Assembly (NCBI RefSeq): GCF_020829665.1 | Contig: NZ_JAIVFT010000007.1 | Span: 1-64,000 of the forward strand | DNA length: 64,000 bases | Source: Nostoc sp. CHAB 5824 | Lineage (GTDB): Bacteria; Cyanobacteriota; Cyanobacteriia; Cyanobacteriales; Nostocaceae | Direction: 5' to 3' | Part shown: one piece after another, positions 1-8,241 of the stretch | How the letters are laid out: each line of letters starts with the position of its first letter | Numbering within the stretch: position 1 is the first letter of the stretch | Made by a program: the position numbers and the translations under genes | Notes under the pieces: model-generated | Database searches by the model: none | What the model was told of the DNA's origin: nothing | What the model saw: only the letters and a program-made list of their open reading frames with translations

Positions 1-45
1 TAAGCTATTACGCTTTTGAATTACATAGTCACTCATAAGGTTCGT

Positions 46-93
46 TGACCGCTGACGGTTAACTGTCAACAGTCAACAGTCAACAGCCAACAC
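46..93. repeat. Heptanucleotide tandem repeat (CAGTCAA type)
   Basis: About three to four copies of the heptamer cagtcaa follow the leader tgacggttaac. The same leader and heptamer recur near 47381-47421, just upstream of mfd. This is a short tandemly repeated repetitive sequence of the type common in Nostoc and Anabaena intergenic DNA. It lies downstream of the LysR gene. Confidence 0.8.
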
Positions 94-157
94 CAAAAGA
101 TGTGCAAGTTAAATGCGCGACAGCTTACTTATTGAATCATCGTTCCCATAACCCAGT

Positions 158-1087
158 TCAAAGCGTGGTTTCTTCCCAGTAAGGCGGATTACCAAATCGT
201 TTGATTAAAAAATCGATAAATGCTTTGACCCGCAGCGAATTTCTTCGATTTGGCAAATAAAGCGCATAAATGCCCATATCTATACTGGTTTGAGGATATA
301 CTTGACAATCGGTTAGCAGTGCTTGCAACTTTCCTTTTCGGATGTCTTCACCAATTAACCAAGTTGGCATCAAAATCAGACCCGTCCCATCCAAACAGAC
401 TTGGCGGAGTACCTCAGAATTACTTGATATTAAGGAACCACTTACTTTAACCTCACAAAATTCGGTATCTCGTTTGAATCGCCAAATATCATACCCCATA
501 AAATAAGTAAACAATAGACAGTTATGATTTGCTAACTCGTCTGGATGTTTGGGTTTACCATGCTGTTTGAAATACGTTGAACTACCGCAAACAAGGCGTG
601 TATAAGAGGCAATCTTACGCAAAATTAGATTTGCTCCAGACCGATCGAGATTTCCAATGCGAATTACAGTATCTAAATCTTCTTCCACCAAGTTAGACAA
701 TCCATCGCTCAATCTCAAATCTAGCTTTACTTCTGGATACTGAACAAGAAAATCATTGACAATAGGTGCAATATGCAGTCTTCCAAAGGCAACTGGTACG
801 CTGACTTTCAATAGTCCGCGTGGAATATCCTGCTCCATCACACACTGGTTTGCTTCCTCCACATCTTGCAAAATGCGAACTGCCTTATCGTAATATTTAC
901 GACCTTGCGCTGTAAGGGTAACGCTGCGAGTTGAGCGGTTGAGTAGTTGGGTATTGAGCATTTCTTCCAGAGCATTTATTTGGCGAGTCACAGAAGATAC
1001 TGCCATCTGCATCTGTCGTGCAGCTTCAGAAAATCCGTCAGTTTCTACCACTTTGACGAAAGCACGCATCGCTGCAAATTGATCCAT
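158..1087 (-). CDS. LysR-family transcriptional regulator
   Basis: This 309-residue protein has the classic LysR layout. Residues 1-60 form a winged helix-turn-helix (starting MDQFAAMRAFVKVVETDGFS, with the second helix around AARQMQMAVSSVTRQINALE). Residues about 90-295 form a periplasmic-binding-protein-like effector domain. The length is normal for the family. It diverges from the redox operon that begins at 1154, with only about 66 bases between the two starts. That is the usual arrangement when a LysR protein controls the neighbouring operon and its own gene. The inducer cannot be read from the sequence; the neighbours suggest an oxidant, electrophile or aromatic compound, which is inference. 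Confidence 0.93.
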   Translation of the reverse strand: MDQFAAMRAFVKVVETDGFSEAARQMQMAVSSVTRQINALEEMLNTQLLNRSTRSVTLTAQGRKYYDKAVRILQDVEEANQCVMEQDIPRGLLKVSVPVAFGRLHIAPIVNDFLVQYPEVKLDLRLSDGLSNLVEEDLDTVIRIGNLDRSGANLILRKIASYTRLVCGSSTYFKQHGKPKHPDELANHNCLLFTYFMGYDIWRFKRDTEFCEVKVSGSLISSNSEVLRQVCLDGTGLILMPTWLIGEDIRKGKLQALLTDCQVYPQTSIDMGIYALYLPNRRNSLRVKAFIDFLIKRFGNPPYWEETTL

Positions 1088-1153
1088 CGGTTTCTCTATA
1101 CTTTTGCATAAAACGCAAAGGTGTTTGGCATATTAGCTCTATTATCATTCTTT
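1088..1153. promoter_or_regulatory. Divergent LysR / redox-operon promoter region
   Basis: This short AT-rich spacer separates the divergent start codons of the LysR gene and the DsbA-like gene. Both promoters and any LysR operator must lie here or just inside the coding ends. I do not see a clear T-N11-A box or sigma70 pair that I would commit to. Confidence 0.4.
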
Positions 1154-1846
1154 ATGAATGGAGTTATCGTTAAGAGGTCAGAAATTAATAGAAAGAAACC
1201 CGTGATCTTAACAATTGAAATCACTTCAGACTTTATCTGTCCCTGGTGTTTGGTGGTAGATAAACGACTCGATCGAGCAATTGAGCAACTAAAAGCTCCG
1301 GTTAAGATTAAACGCCTTTGGTATCCGTTCGAGTTAAACCCTACCATGCCAGAAGCAGGGATGGATCGTAAAACCTACCGTTCTAATAAATTTGGTAGTT
1401 GGGAATATTCACAAGCGTTAGATGCTCAAACGATGCAGGCAGCTACCCATGACGGCATTGAATTTCGCTATGACTTAATGCAGGTTACTCCAAATACTCT
1501 AAAAGCTCATCGCTTGAGTTGGTTTGCCGAGCTTGAAGGCAAAGCGACAGAAATGGTAGAGCGGATTTTGAACGCTTACTTTACGCAAGGACAAGATATT
1601 ACCGATGTCGAAACTTTAGCTAAACTTGCGGCGGAAGTTGGGTTAGACGCTGACAAAGTTAGAGCATTTCTAAATTCTACTGGAGGTATTGAGGAAGTCA
1701 AAGCGCTAGAAAAGCAGGCAGCAAGTCGAAATATACGCGGCGTACCGTCGGTCAAAATTGGCCCTGAAACGATTGTTGGAGCGCAAAGTGTTGATGTTTT
1801 TTTGACAGCTTTGCAAGCTGCGGTAAATGAACTAGAAGTTGCATAA
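1154..1846 (+). CDS. DsbA-family (FrnE-like) oxidoreductase
   Basis: The product is a thioredoxin-fold protein of the FrnE/DsbA subgroup, which forms or reshuffles disulfides or conjugates small thiols. A CPWC active site follows the first strand (ITSDFICPWC). A helical insertion follows, and the cis-proline loop is near the C-terminus (RGVPSVKIG). About 230 residues is normal. No signal peptide is evident, so it should be cytoplasmic. The ATG at 1154 is preferred; an in-frame GTG at 1121 would add 11 residues and overlap the promoter of the divergent LysR gene. It is the first gene of a three-gene operon, 19 bases ahead of the FAD monooxygenase. Confidence 0.88.
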   Translation: MNGVIVKRSEINRKKPVILTIEITSDFICPWCLVVDKRLDRAIEQLKAPVKIKRLWYPFELNPTMPEAGMDRKTYRSNKFGSWEYSQALDAQTMQAATHDGIEFRYDLMQVTPNTLKAHRLSWFAELEGKATEMVERILNAYFTQGQDITDVETLAKLAAEVGLDADKVRAFLNSTGGIEEVKALEKQAASRNIRGVPSVKIGPETIVGAQSVDVFLTALQAAVNELEVA

Positions 1847-1865
1847 CAGAATAGTAAGGGGTTCA

Positions 1866-3053
1866 ATGACTGTAAAACCAACAGGTAATCGAGCAATTGT
1901 TATTGGTGGATCGTTAGGTGGTTTGTTTGCAGGAATCATGCTGCACTCTATTGGTTGGGATGTCGATATTTACGAACGCTCCGATCGCAATCTTGATAGT
2001 CGCGGTGGTGGCGTTGTACTACAAAGCGATGTTATTGAAGCCTTTAAACGCGCAGGTATCTCTACTCAATCGCTGGGCGTAATAGCGCACGAACGTTATT
2101 ACCTAAACTCCGATGGTAGTGTTAACCAACCGATGCCAATGCGTCAAATTTTGACCTCTTGGAATTTGCTTTACGGTTCTATGCGTCGGCATTTTCCCTG
2201 TGAGCATTATCATTACGGCAAATACTTAACCCATATTCAGCAAAACGGCGAACAGGTTACAGCAATCTTTGCTGACGGAACTTATGACACAGCAGATTTA
2301 TTGATTGGTGCAGATGGCCCAAATTCGACTGTGCGACAACACTTCCTACCAGATGCTCATTATCTTTACGCCGGATATGTCGCTTATCGGGGACTTGTGA
2401 ACGAAAATGAACTGGAATCAGATGCGGCTACTTTGTTTACAGAACGATTTGTGTTCTATCAATTTCCCAACTCTCACATACTGCAATATGTGATTCCGGG
2501 CGATCGCGAATCTTTAGTACCTGGAGAACGCCGCTTTAACTGGGTTTGGTATGTCAATTATGATGAGACGACAGAACTACCTCGTATTTTGACAGACAAA
2601 CAAGGCAAACATCGGGATTATTCTATTCCACCCGGAATGTTAGCACCAGCAGTAGAGCAGGAGATGCGTTTATATGCCAATACGGTACTAGCTCCCCCAT
2701 TCCAGAAACTTGTTGCCGCAACTCAAGAGCCTTTTGTTCAGGCGATTTTAGACTTGGGAGTGCCACAAATGACCTTTGGACGAGTGGCGCTAGTTGGCGA
2801 TGCTGCCTTTATTCCCCGCCCCCATACGGCAGCAAGTACTGCAAAAGCGGCGGCTAATGCAATTTCTCTTGCTGAGGCGCTAGTTAGACATAACCATAAT
2901 GTTATTAAAGCTTTGCCAGCTTGGGAGCCGAGTCAACTAGCTTATGGCAGACAACTTATGGCATCCGGTCAGCAAATGGGCGATCGCTCTCAGTTTAGTT
3001 ATGGAACAAGTCGATTTGGTGAAAATTTAGATATTCTCCAACAAAAAGCCTAA
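1866..3053 (+). CDS. FAD-dependent aromatic-type monooxygenase
   Basis: This is a class A flavoprotein hydroxylase of about 395 residues. The dinucleotide-binding motif is at the N-terminus (VIGGSLGGLFAG, ending in an acidic residue at IYE). The DG motif is LLIGADGPNSTVR, and the GD motif that contacts the FAD ribityl chain is GRVALVGDAAFIP. It resembles 2,6-dihydroxypyridine 3-hydroxylase-like enzymes, but the substrate cannot be set from sequence. The ATG at 1866 begins MTVKPTGNRAIVIGG and leaves a short N-terminus before the Rossmann strand; an upstream alternative at 1839 would overlap the previous gene. It lies between the DsbA-like and reductase-like genes and is probably cotranscribed with both. 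Confidence 0.9.
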   Translation: MTVKPTGNRAIVIGGSLGGLFAGIMLHSIGWDVDIYERSDRNLDSRGGGVVLQSDVIEAFKRAGISTQSLGVIAHERYYLNSDGSVNQPMPMRQILTSWNLLYGSMRRHFPCEHYHYGKYLTHIQQNGEQVTAIFADGTYDTADLLIGADGPNSTVRQHFLPDAHYLYAGYVAYRGLVNENELESDAATLFTERFVFYQFPNSHILQYVIPGDRESLVPGERRFNWVWYVNYDETTELPRILTDKQGKHRDYSIPPGMLAPAVEQEMRLYANTVLAPPFQKLVAATQEPFVQAILDLGVPQMTFGRVALVGDAAFIPRPHTAASTAKAAANAISLAEALVRHNHNVIKALPAWEPSQLAYGRQLMASGQQMGDRSQFSYGTSRFGENLDILQQKA

Positions 3054-3075
3054 AAGATAATCTAAAGAAACTAAA

Positions 3076-4362
3076 ATGACCCAACTGAAAAATTCCGATC
3101 TTTCACAAGGAAATCAGAAAAAAGTACGGCTTTACGGTCAACCAGACTCAGCACAAGCCTATGAAATTCGTGATTTTCTCAACCGCACCGTTGTCGAATT
3201 TGACTGGATTGCACTTACTGGTGATGATGATTGCAACAGAGAACTTGGATTGCCATCTCTGAGCAATGTTAGACTACCAGTGGTTGAATTGCCTGATGGA
3301 ACTCAGTTATTTGCTCCCACTATCCGCGAAATTGCTCAACATTTAGGATGGGTAACGCAACCAAAGTTTAAAGAATACGATGTATCAATTTATGGTGCAG
3401 GCCCTGCCGGGTTAAGCGCTGCGGTTTATGCAGCTTCCGAGGGTTTGCGTACAGTACTAGTTGAACGTCATGCTGTGGGAGGACAAGCTGGCACAAGTTC
3501 CTTAATTGAGAACTACATGGGTTTCCCTGAAGGAATTAGCGGTGCTAATTTAGCTGAACGCGCACGGCAGCAAGCTGTTAAGTTTGGGATAGAGATTTTG
3601 CTATTACGCGAAGGAACGAAATCGGAATTTAAGAATAATCGTATTTATACAGATATGGCGGATGGCAGCAAAATGGTTGCACGAGCAAATATTTGTGCCA
3701 CTGGTGTAGAATATCGGCGGCTAAATTTGCCCAACGAAGACCAATTTTTAAAGGTGGGATTGTTCTACGGTGCGGGCGCAAGCGAAGCACCCATGTGTCA
3801 AGATGAACACGTCTTTGTTGTCGGTGGCGGTAACTCCGCAGGTCAAGCCGCTATGTATTTCTCTCGCTATGCACGAAAAGTAACAATTTTAGTTCGTGGC
3901 AATAATTTGGCAGCAACCTTATCGCATTATTTAATTAACCGAATTACAAATACTAGCAACATTGAAGTACTGTTTCAATCTCAAGTTACTAAGCTAATTG
4001 GTGATACCTCGCTGCGCCAAATTGAAGTTACTAATTGCAGTGATGGAGAAGTGCAGCAAATCGATACGGGGCGACTATTTGTTTGCATTGGTGGTGCGCC
4101 AAATACCGAATGGGCAAAAGATACCAATATTATCCGCGATCGCTCTGGTTATTTAGTCACTGGCTCGGACTTGCTTCAAGATGGTCATCCACCCCAGTGC
4201 TGGACTCTAGAACGCGATCCTTTTTTCCTAGAAACGAGTGTTCCCGGTTCCTTTGCTGCTGGTGATGTCCGGCACGGTTCTGTAAAGCGCGTGGCTTCAG
4301 CCGTTGGAGAAGGTGCTATGGCGGTCACTTTTGCTCACAAATATTTAGAGGAAACGGCTTAA
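3076..4362 (+). CDS. Thioredoxin-reductase-like flavoprotein with N-terminal glutaredoxin-like domain, cysteines lost
   Basis: Residues 10-95 resemble a glutaredoxin fold (VRLYGQPDSAQAYEIRDFL), but the CxxC position reads PDSA. Residues about 105-428 are a thioredoxin-reductase-type flavoprotein. The FAD motif is YGAGPAGLSAAVYA followed by GGQAGTSSLIENY, the NAD(P)H motif is VVGGGNSAGQAAMYF, and the C-terminal FAD motif is GSFAAGDVR. The usual CATC active site is replaced by GAGASEAPMC, which has a single cysteine. It therefore probably does not reduce thioredoxin in the classical way and may pass electrons to another partner, perhaps the monooxygenase encoded 22 bases upstream (inference). 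It is the third gene of the LysR-linked operon. Confidence 0.87.
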   Translation: MTQLKNSDLSQGNQKKVRLYGQPDSAQAYEIRDFLNRTVVEFDWIALTGDDDCNRELGLPSLSNVRLPVVELPDGTQLFAPTIREIAQHLGWVTQPKFKEYDVSIYGAGPAGLSAAVYAASEGLRTVLVERHAVGGQAGTSSLIENYMGFPEGISGANLAERARQQAVKFGIEILLLREGTKSEFKNNRIYTDMADGSKMVARANICATGVEYRRLNLPNEDQFLKVGLFYGAGASEAPMCQDEHVFVVGGGNSAGQAAMYFSRYARKVTILVRGNNLAATLSHYLINRITNTSNIEVLFQSQVTKLIGDTSLRQIEVTNCSDGEVQQIDTGRLFVCIGGAPNTEWAKDTNIIRDRSGYLVTGSDLLQDGHPPQCWTLERDPFFLETSVPGSFAAGDVRHGSVKRVASAVGEGAMAVTFAHKYLEETA

Positions 4363-4434
4363 GTTGCGATCGACATTAAAACTAAGGATTCTATACTTTA
4401 ACTTAGTGCCATTGGCCCTAATGACTAATGACTA

Positions 4435-4689
4435 ATGATAAAAAACAGAATTTTAGTTTGCACTTTTTTGGCGCTATTATCAGGTTTTTTTGGTGCTTAC
4501 ACCAGTGGGCAAATTACCCTGATGCTGCATAGCCAAAAGTGTCAAAACCAACCTTGGGGTTTAAAAGAGATGTGCAATGCCTGGATGACACCAGGCGCAA
4601 TATGGCAAGGTAGCACAGCAGGATTATGGACAGGTACTATCTTAGGCGCGTTTGTTGGCGGCTTGGTAACACGCCAAACTCGTGATTAG
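4435..4689 (+). CDS. Small two-helix membrane protein, unknown function
   Basis: This 84-residue protein has an N-terminal hydrophobic segment (ILVCTFLALLSGFFGAYTSG) and a second one near the C-terminus (LWTGTILGAFVGGLVTR), with a short loop carrying two cysteines between them. I do not recognise a family. The start ATG lies in a small actaatgactaatgat run, one of the heptamer-like repeats of this genome, so the N-terminus may have been set by repeat sequence. It follows the redox operon by about 70 bases and could be a read-through gene, but nothing links it functionally. Confidence 0.6.
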   Translation: MIKNRILVCTFLALLSGFFGAYTSGQITLMLHSQKCQNQPWGLKEMCNAWMTPGAIWQGSTAGLWTGTILGAFVGGLVTRQTRD

Positions 4690-4723
4690 TTTTGGCGAAT
4701 AGAATTCGTGCCTACACAAACAT

Positions 4724-4768
4724 AGGCGTTCGCGTAGCGTCTCGTAGAGAAGCCTTCCCAAAGGGTAG
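4724..4768. repeat. Dispersed 'gcgtagcg' palindromic repeat
   Basis: This GC-rich block (gcgttcgcgtagcgtctcg, then gagaagccttcccaaaggg) is the type of dispersed palindromic element scattered through Nostoc genomes. Related blocks occur at 12039-12107, 33445-33500 and 40788-40880. Confidence 0.75.
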
Positions 4769-4907
4769 ACTAAGAGAAAATTAAGGTTTTTTAACCCACC
4801 GAGGTAGGTTTTACCTATCTGTGAACCCATAGCAAAAAACCCAGTAGCCAGGTTTGGTGTCAGCAAGGCTGGTAAAATCTACCCATAGCGAAGAAGAGTA
4901 AATTACC

Positions 4908-5213
4908 ATGCCTACCGAAACTAACCCAGAAAATCAAACCACCACAGGTGCTGATGCTATTGATGAAGCAATCGCACAGGGAATTGATTTTGATGGTTCT
5001 CCGATTCCTCCTGCCAAGCTAGAACTTTATAGTAAAGTTATGGCGTTAGAAGCCAATAGACAGCGCAGTGGCGTATCTAATACTATGCGATCGCGTATTG
5101 TGCGAATTGGTGCAAAACACATTCCTCAAGCAGAACTAGACCAATTACTTGTAGACGCTGGTTTCGCACCCCTAAAAGAAAAAGAAATTGCCTTCTTTTA
5201 TAGTGGTAAATAA
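4908..5213 (+). CDS. Conserved-looking small hydrophilic protein, unknown function
   Basis: The product is a 101-residue soluble protein. It has an acidic, disordered-looking first 25 residues (TNPENQTTTGADAIDEA) and a probably helical remainder (KLELYSKVMALEANRQRSGV, then PQAELDQLLVDAGFAPLKEK). There are no cysteines, membrane segments or catalytic motifs that I recognise. A purine-rich stretch (gaagaagagtaaattacc) lies before the ATG. A hairpin repeat follows the stop, so it is probably a single-gene unit. The codon use and composition look like a real gene of this genome, but I cannot name a function. Confidence 0.65.
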   Translation: MPTETNPENQTTTGADAIDEAIAQGIDFDGSPIPPAKLELYSKVMALEANRQRSGVSNTMRSRIVRIGAKHIPQAELDQLLVDAGFAPLKEKEIAFFYSGK

Positions 5214-5244
5214 TGTTTTCATTTATTTGAACCAAATATGTTGT

Positions 5245-5267
5245 AGGGGCACAGCAATGCTGTGCCC
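5245..5267. repeat. Palindromic 'gtaggggcac' repeat, possible terminator
   Basis: An 8-bp perfect stem (gggcacag / ctgtgccc) encloses the loop caatg. The same family appears inside the MITE at 6646-6757 (gggcaaggcactgccgtgcc). It lies after the gene ending at 5213 and could act as a weak terminator, although no T-tract follows. Confidence 0.6.
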
Positions 5268-5440
5268 TCAATTGTCTACCTCAAACATCCCAAATTGCCA
5301 TCGGTATTTTGATTTCTTGAGTTCTTTCCTGATCGGGTTCAAAAGTGTATCTTCAGTAAGATTTTGTCAGATATTCCTTGTGTTTGAATTGGCAGATGGC
5401 TATATGTACTTAAGTAATAGCTGATAGACTTGGAGAACAG

Positions 5441-6403
5441 ATGGCAGGAACTACGTCAAACTCAGAAATGCAATACCGAGTCCTCGGCAGTACAGGAGAG
5501 AAAGTTTCTGCGATTGGATTGGGTGGTTGGCACATCGCCTTAAAGCATCTTGATGAGCAACTGGGTATCCGAATTGTTAGAACAGCCATCGATCGTGGCA
5601 TCACTTTTATGGATAACAGTTGGGATTACAACGGTGGAGTCAGCGAGATTCGTATGGGAAAAGCGCTACGCGATGGCTATCGAGACAAAGTGTTTCTGAT
5701 GACGAAAATCGATGGTCGCTCTAAAAAAGCAGCAGCAAAACAGCTAGACGAATCACTCCAACGCCTGCAAGTTGATTGCATTGATCTCGTTCAGCACCAC
5801 GAAATCCTTCGGCACGAAGACCCGCATCGAGTTTTTCACGAAGAAGGGGCGAATGCTGCCTTGATTGAGGCGCAAGAAGCTGGCAAACTCCGATATATAG
5901 GTTTCACTGGGCATAAAGACCCCTATGTTCATCTGCACATGCTGGAAGTTGCAGCCACTAACGGGTTTAAATTTGATACAGCCCAAATGCCGCTCAATGT
6001 GATGGATGCCCACTACCGGAGCTTTGCAAAGCTGGTTGTGCCAGAACTGGTTAAACAAAACATCGGCATTTTGGGGATGAAAAGCTTGGCAAACGGTATT
6101 CTTTTACAGTCAAATACTGTAACGCCGATAGAGTGTTTACACTATGCTTTGAATCTGCCCACATCGGTTGTGATTACCGGAATTGACAGCATGGAGATTT
6201 TAGATCAAGCCTTTGAAGCAGTGCGAACGTTCCAGCCAATGAACGACCAGCAGGTGCGATCGCTCTTAGCAAAAACGGCAGAAGCGGCATCACGAGGCGA
6301 GTTTGAGCCTTTCAAAACCTCATCAATCTTCGATAGCACTGCCCAAAATCCAGATTGGCTAGGAGAGGAGCCACAGCGCATCCAGCAATTGATGCCAACG
6401 TAA
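5441..6403 (+). CDS. Aldo/keto reductase
   Basis: This 320-residue TIM-barrel reductase uses NADPH to reduce carbonyls. The catalytic tetrad can be read as Asp58 and Tyr63 (FMDNSWDY), Lys89 (LMTKIDGR) and His119 (LVQHHEIL). The segment RYIGFTGHKDP matches the strand-6 region of the family. The chosen ATG gives an eight-residue leader before MQYRVLGSTGEKVSAIG, where many relatives begin, so 5468 is an alternative start. It is a single gene, and no regulator or partner enzyme is adjacent. The substrate is unknown. Confidence 0.88.
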   Translation: MAGTTSNSEMQYRVLGSTGEKVSAIGLGGWHIALKHLDEQLGIRIVRTAIDRGITFMDNSWDYNGGVSEIRMGKALRDGYRDKVFLMTKIDGRSKKAAAKQLDESLQRLQVDCIDLVQHHEILRHEDPHRVFHEEGANAALIEAQEAGKLRYIGFTGHKDPYVHLHMLEVAATNGFKFDTAQMPLNVMDAHYRSFAKLVVPELVKQNIGILGMKSLANGILLQSNTVTPIECLHYALNLPTSVVITGIDSMEILDQAFEAVRTFQPMNDQQVRSLLAKTAEAASRGEFEPFKTSSIFDSTAQNPDWLGEEPQRIQQLMPT

Positions 6404-6507
6404 TGCTTTCTTAGCGTTGTTTTTGGAGAAAGTTCATACGAGGATACAACATTAAAGCATCTTGCAGTTTAGTAATTGCATCGTCACCCTATCTAATGCA
6501 ACCCCCT

Positions 6508-6633
6508 GCAAAGGCATTGTTTCGACTGACAATGTGATTGTTGCGGTTCACAATGGCATTGTTTCGAGTGACAATACCATTGTTTCGGCTCACAATGCGA
6601 TTGTTTCGGCTGACAATGGTATTGTCTTGACCT
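6508..6633. repeat. 21-bp tandem repeat, six units
   Basis: Six head-to-tail units of exactly 21 bp run from 6508. The typical unit begins acaatggcattgtttcggct. Each unit contains the small inverted repeat ACAAT-N3-ATTGT, so the array is a string of mini-hairpins. The first unit (6508-6528) and the last are degenerate. Because 21 is divisible by three, it leaves an open frame by chance. Confidence 0.9.
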
Positions 6634-6645
6634 GCAAAAATTAAC

Positions 6646-6757
6646 TATAGCGGTTCTCGTTTACGTGAGTACACCCGTAAGGGCAAGGCACTGCCGTGCC
6701 CCTACACCTTGTCATTTAAATTTAATGTTGTACAGCATTTGAATGGGAACCGCTATA
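6646..6757. mobile_element. MITE-like element, 112 bp
   Basis: The terminal inverted repeats are tatagcggttctc (left, 6646-6658) and gggaaccgctata (right, 6745-6757), matching at 12 of 13 positions. The interior carries the gggcaaggcactgccgtgcc palindrome. It has no coding capacity. The size and structure fit a non-autonomous miniature element mobilised by a transposase not present in this window. Confidence 0.8.
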
Positions 6758-7083
6758 ACGCTTTCCTTAACTTTGTTCTATCTAAAAACTGAAAGAAGTG
6801 ATCCACGGGCAATATGCGTTAGATAGCGATCAAGCTCAAACACTTGAACTGAAGAAAAAATCAGAACGCAAACGTCCCAACCGGAAAAAATCAGTTGCGA
6901 GCGCCCATATCTAAAATTTCCGATCTGTTTAATTAAATCCTTAGTTCCCAGCAAAAAATCTTTACTCAAAATTCAATCTATCAAAATAGTGAATTCGTTT
7001 AATAACTAATGACGCAAGAACTTCTATCTAGGGATCGATATGGCTCATAAGCTAAATGAAGTAAAAATAGTATACCAAGTCAC

Positions 7084-7545
7084 ATGAGATTGTATTCTAT
7101 GAAATTGAATTATGTTACAAAACAGCTTTCTACAGTAAAACGCTGGATGGCTACAACACTGTTTTGTATGTTAGCGATCGCTTTCGTTTGGCAAGGTGCA
7201 TTTTTCTCCAACACTTCAGCAATGGCTGCTCCTACTGTAACCTTGATTGCATCGACAGACGCAGGCGATAAAGTTCAAGAAAAAACCAGTAAAGATGCTG
7301 GACGAGCCAAAAATTTCATCGAAGATACGAAAGATAAAGTTAAGGAAGCTGCCAAGAGCAACGCCAGTAAAGTTGATCAAGCAACAGACAATGGCAGTTT
7401 TGTTGAGCGCAAAGCAAAGAAAGATGCGGCTACAATTCAAAAAAGAGCAGACGAAGATGCCGCTCGGACTAAAGAAGCAGTAGACAACACAAAGAATGTT
7501 GTTGAGCGCACTGTTGATAATATCAAGGATGCTTTTGGTAAATAG
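7084..7545 (+). CDS. Exported highly charged LEA-like protein
   Basis: The first 50 residues look like a signal peptide: a basic n-region (KQLSTVKRW), a hydrophobic core (ATTLFCMLAIAFVWQGAFF) and an AxA-type cleavage site near NTSAMA-AP. The mature part, about 100 residues, is rich in Lys, Asp, Glu and Ala (DKVQEKTSKDAGRAKNFIED, then DKVKEAAKSNASKVDQAT). It has an 11-residue-like periodicity, as in late-embryogenesis-abundant or apolipoprotein-like amphipathic helices. A role in membrane or desiccation protection is inference from composition. A second ATG at 7099 may be the true start; neither start has a strong Shine-Dalgarno sequence. A terminator follows directly. Confidence 0.72.
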   Translation: MRLYSMKLNYVTKQLSTVKRWMATTLFCMLAIAFVWQGAFFSNTSAMAAPTVTLIASTDAGDKVQEKTSKDAGRAKNFIEDTKDKVKEAAKSNASKVDQATDNGSFVERKAKKDAATIQKRADEDAARTKEAVDNTKNVVERTVDNIKDAFGK

Positions 7546-7582
7546 CAATCCTATTTGATTTTTAAGCATCAAAAGGCTTAGA

Positions 7583-7614
7583 TTCTCGACTTTTCAGAAA
7601 AGTCGGGAATTTTG
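7583..7614 (+). terminator. Rho-independent terminator
   Basis: An 8-bp perfect stem (cgactttt / aaaagtcg) with the loop cag is followed by ggaattttgc. It lies about 40 bases after the stop of the exported LEA-like gene and probably ends its transcript. Confidence 0.7.
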
Positions 7615-8241
7615 CTGTTTACGAATAATTTAGGAAAGTCCAGATTTATTGCACAGATTAATTTATACACTTTGTGCTGTGTTCTTAATCGGCATGTTAT
7701 TTGCTAGTTCTGTTAAGAAGTAAAAGTTTATAATTAATTTTGGAAGATTATTTTTCTATATAAATACGGAGTTTAGCTAAAAGAGTTGGGTATTTTTACA
7801 TACATATTTTTTGCACCTACATGAACTGGCGATCGCTGATAAAATTAGATACTGTTAAGCAAGAAGAGAAGAAATAATTGCTAAATATTTACTAGAAATT
7901 ATGCTGAACATATAGTTAAAGATAAGATGTTTAACTTTATTTTGTACTAGCTTTAAATGGCAAAAGCGAGTGTTCTAATTAAGGAATTTCCGCAAACTGT
8001 TCCTGAAATGCTTGTTTTTTATACGAACTATAGAGCATTTTTAAGTAGTATTACTTATTGACAAATGTGCATCGTTTGGACGAATTGTTAATAGGTAACA
8101 AATTTTCCACGATTATTAATTACGAAGTTATACTTTCCACTACAACTTAGTAACAATGTAAGAGTCTGATTATGTGAACAACCCGACCGTGGGAAAATCA
8201 AAATACCGAAAACCTGAAGTTAGAGAGGAAAACCCTATAAT
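7615..8241. other. Long AT-rich leader upstream of dxs
   Basis: There are about 630 bases with no gene that I can support on either strand and no obvious repeat. The last 30 bases contain a purine-rich Shine-Dalgarno (agagaggaaaac) for dxs. The length leaves room for distant promoters or a small RNA, but I see no specific structure. Confidence 0.5.

Larger units (their letters stand above)
6404..7083. other. 680-bp intergenic region with tandem repeat and MITE
   Basis: This stretch holds the 21-bp tandem repeat (6508-6633) and a MITE-like element (6646-6757), described separately. The remaining 6758-7083 is AT-rich and contains no convincing gene on either strand. A 60-codon plus-strand frame across the tandem repeat (6462-6644) is made of the repeat itself and is not credible as a protein. 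Confidence 0.6.

Noticed and set aside
6462..6644. A 60-codon plus-strand frame with a regular GIVSADN-type repeat.
   Set aside because: It is entirely a translation of the 21-bp tandem repeat, has no ribosome-binding site, and begins and ends in repeat-free AT-rich DNA.
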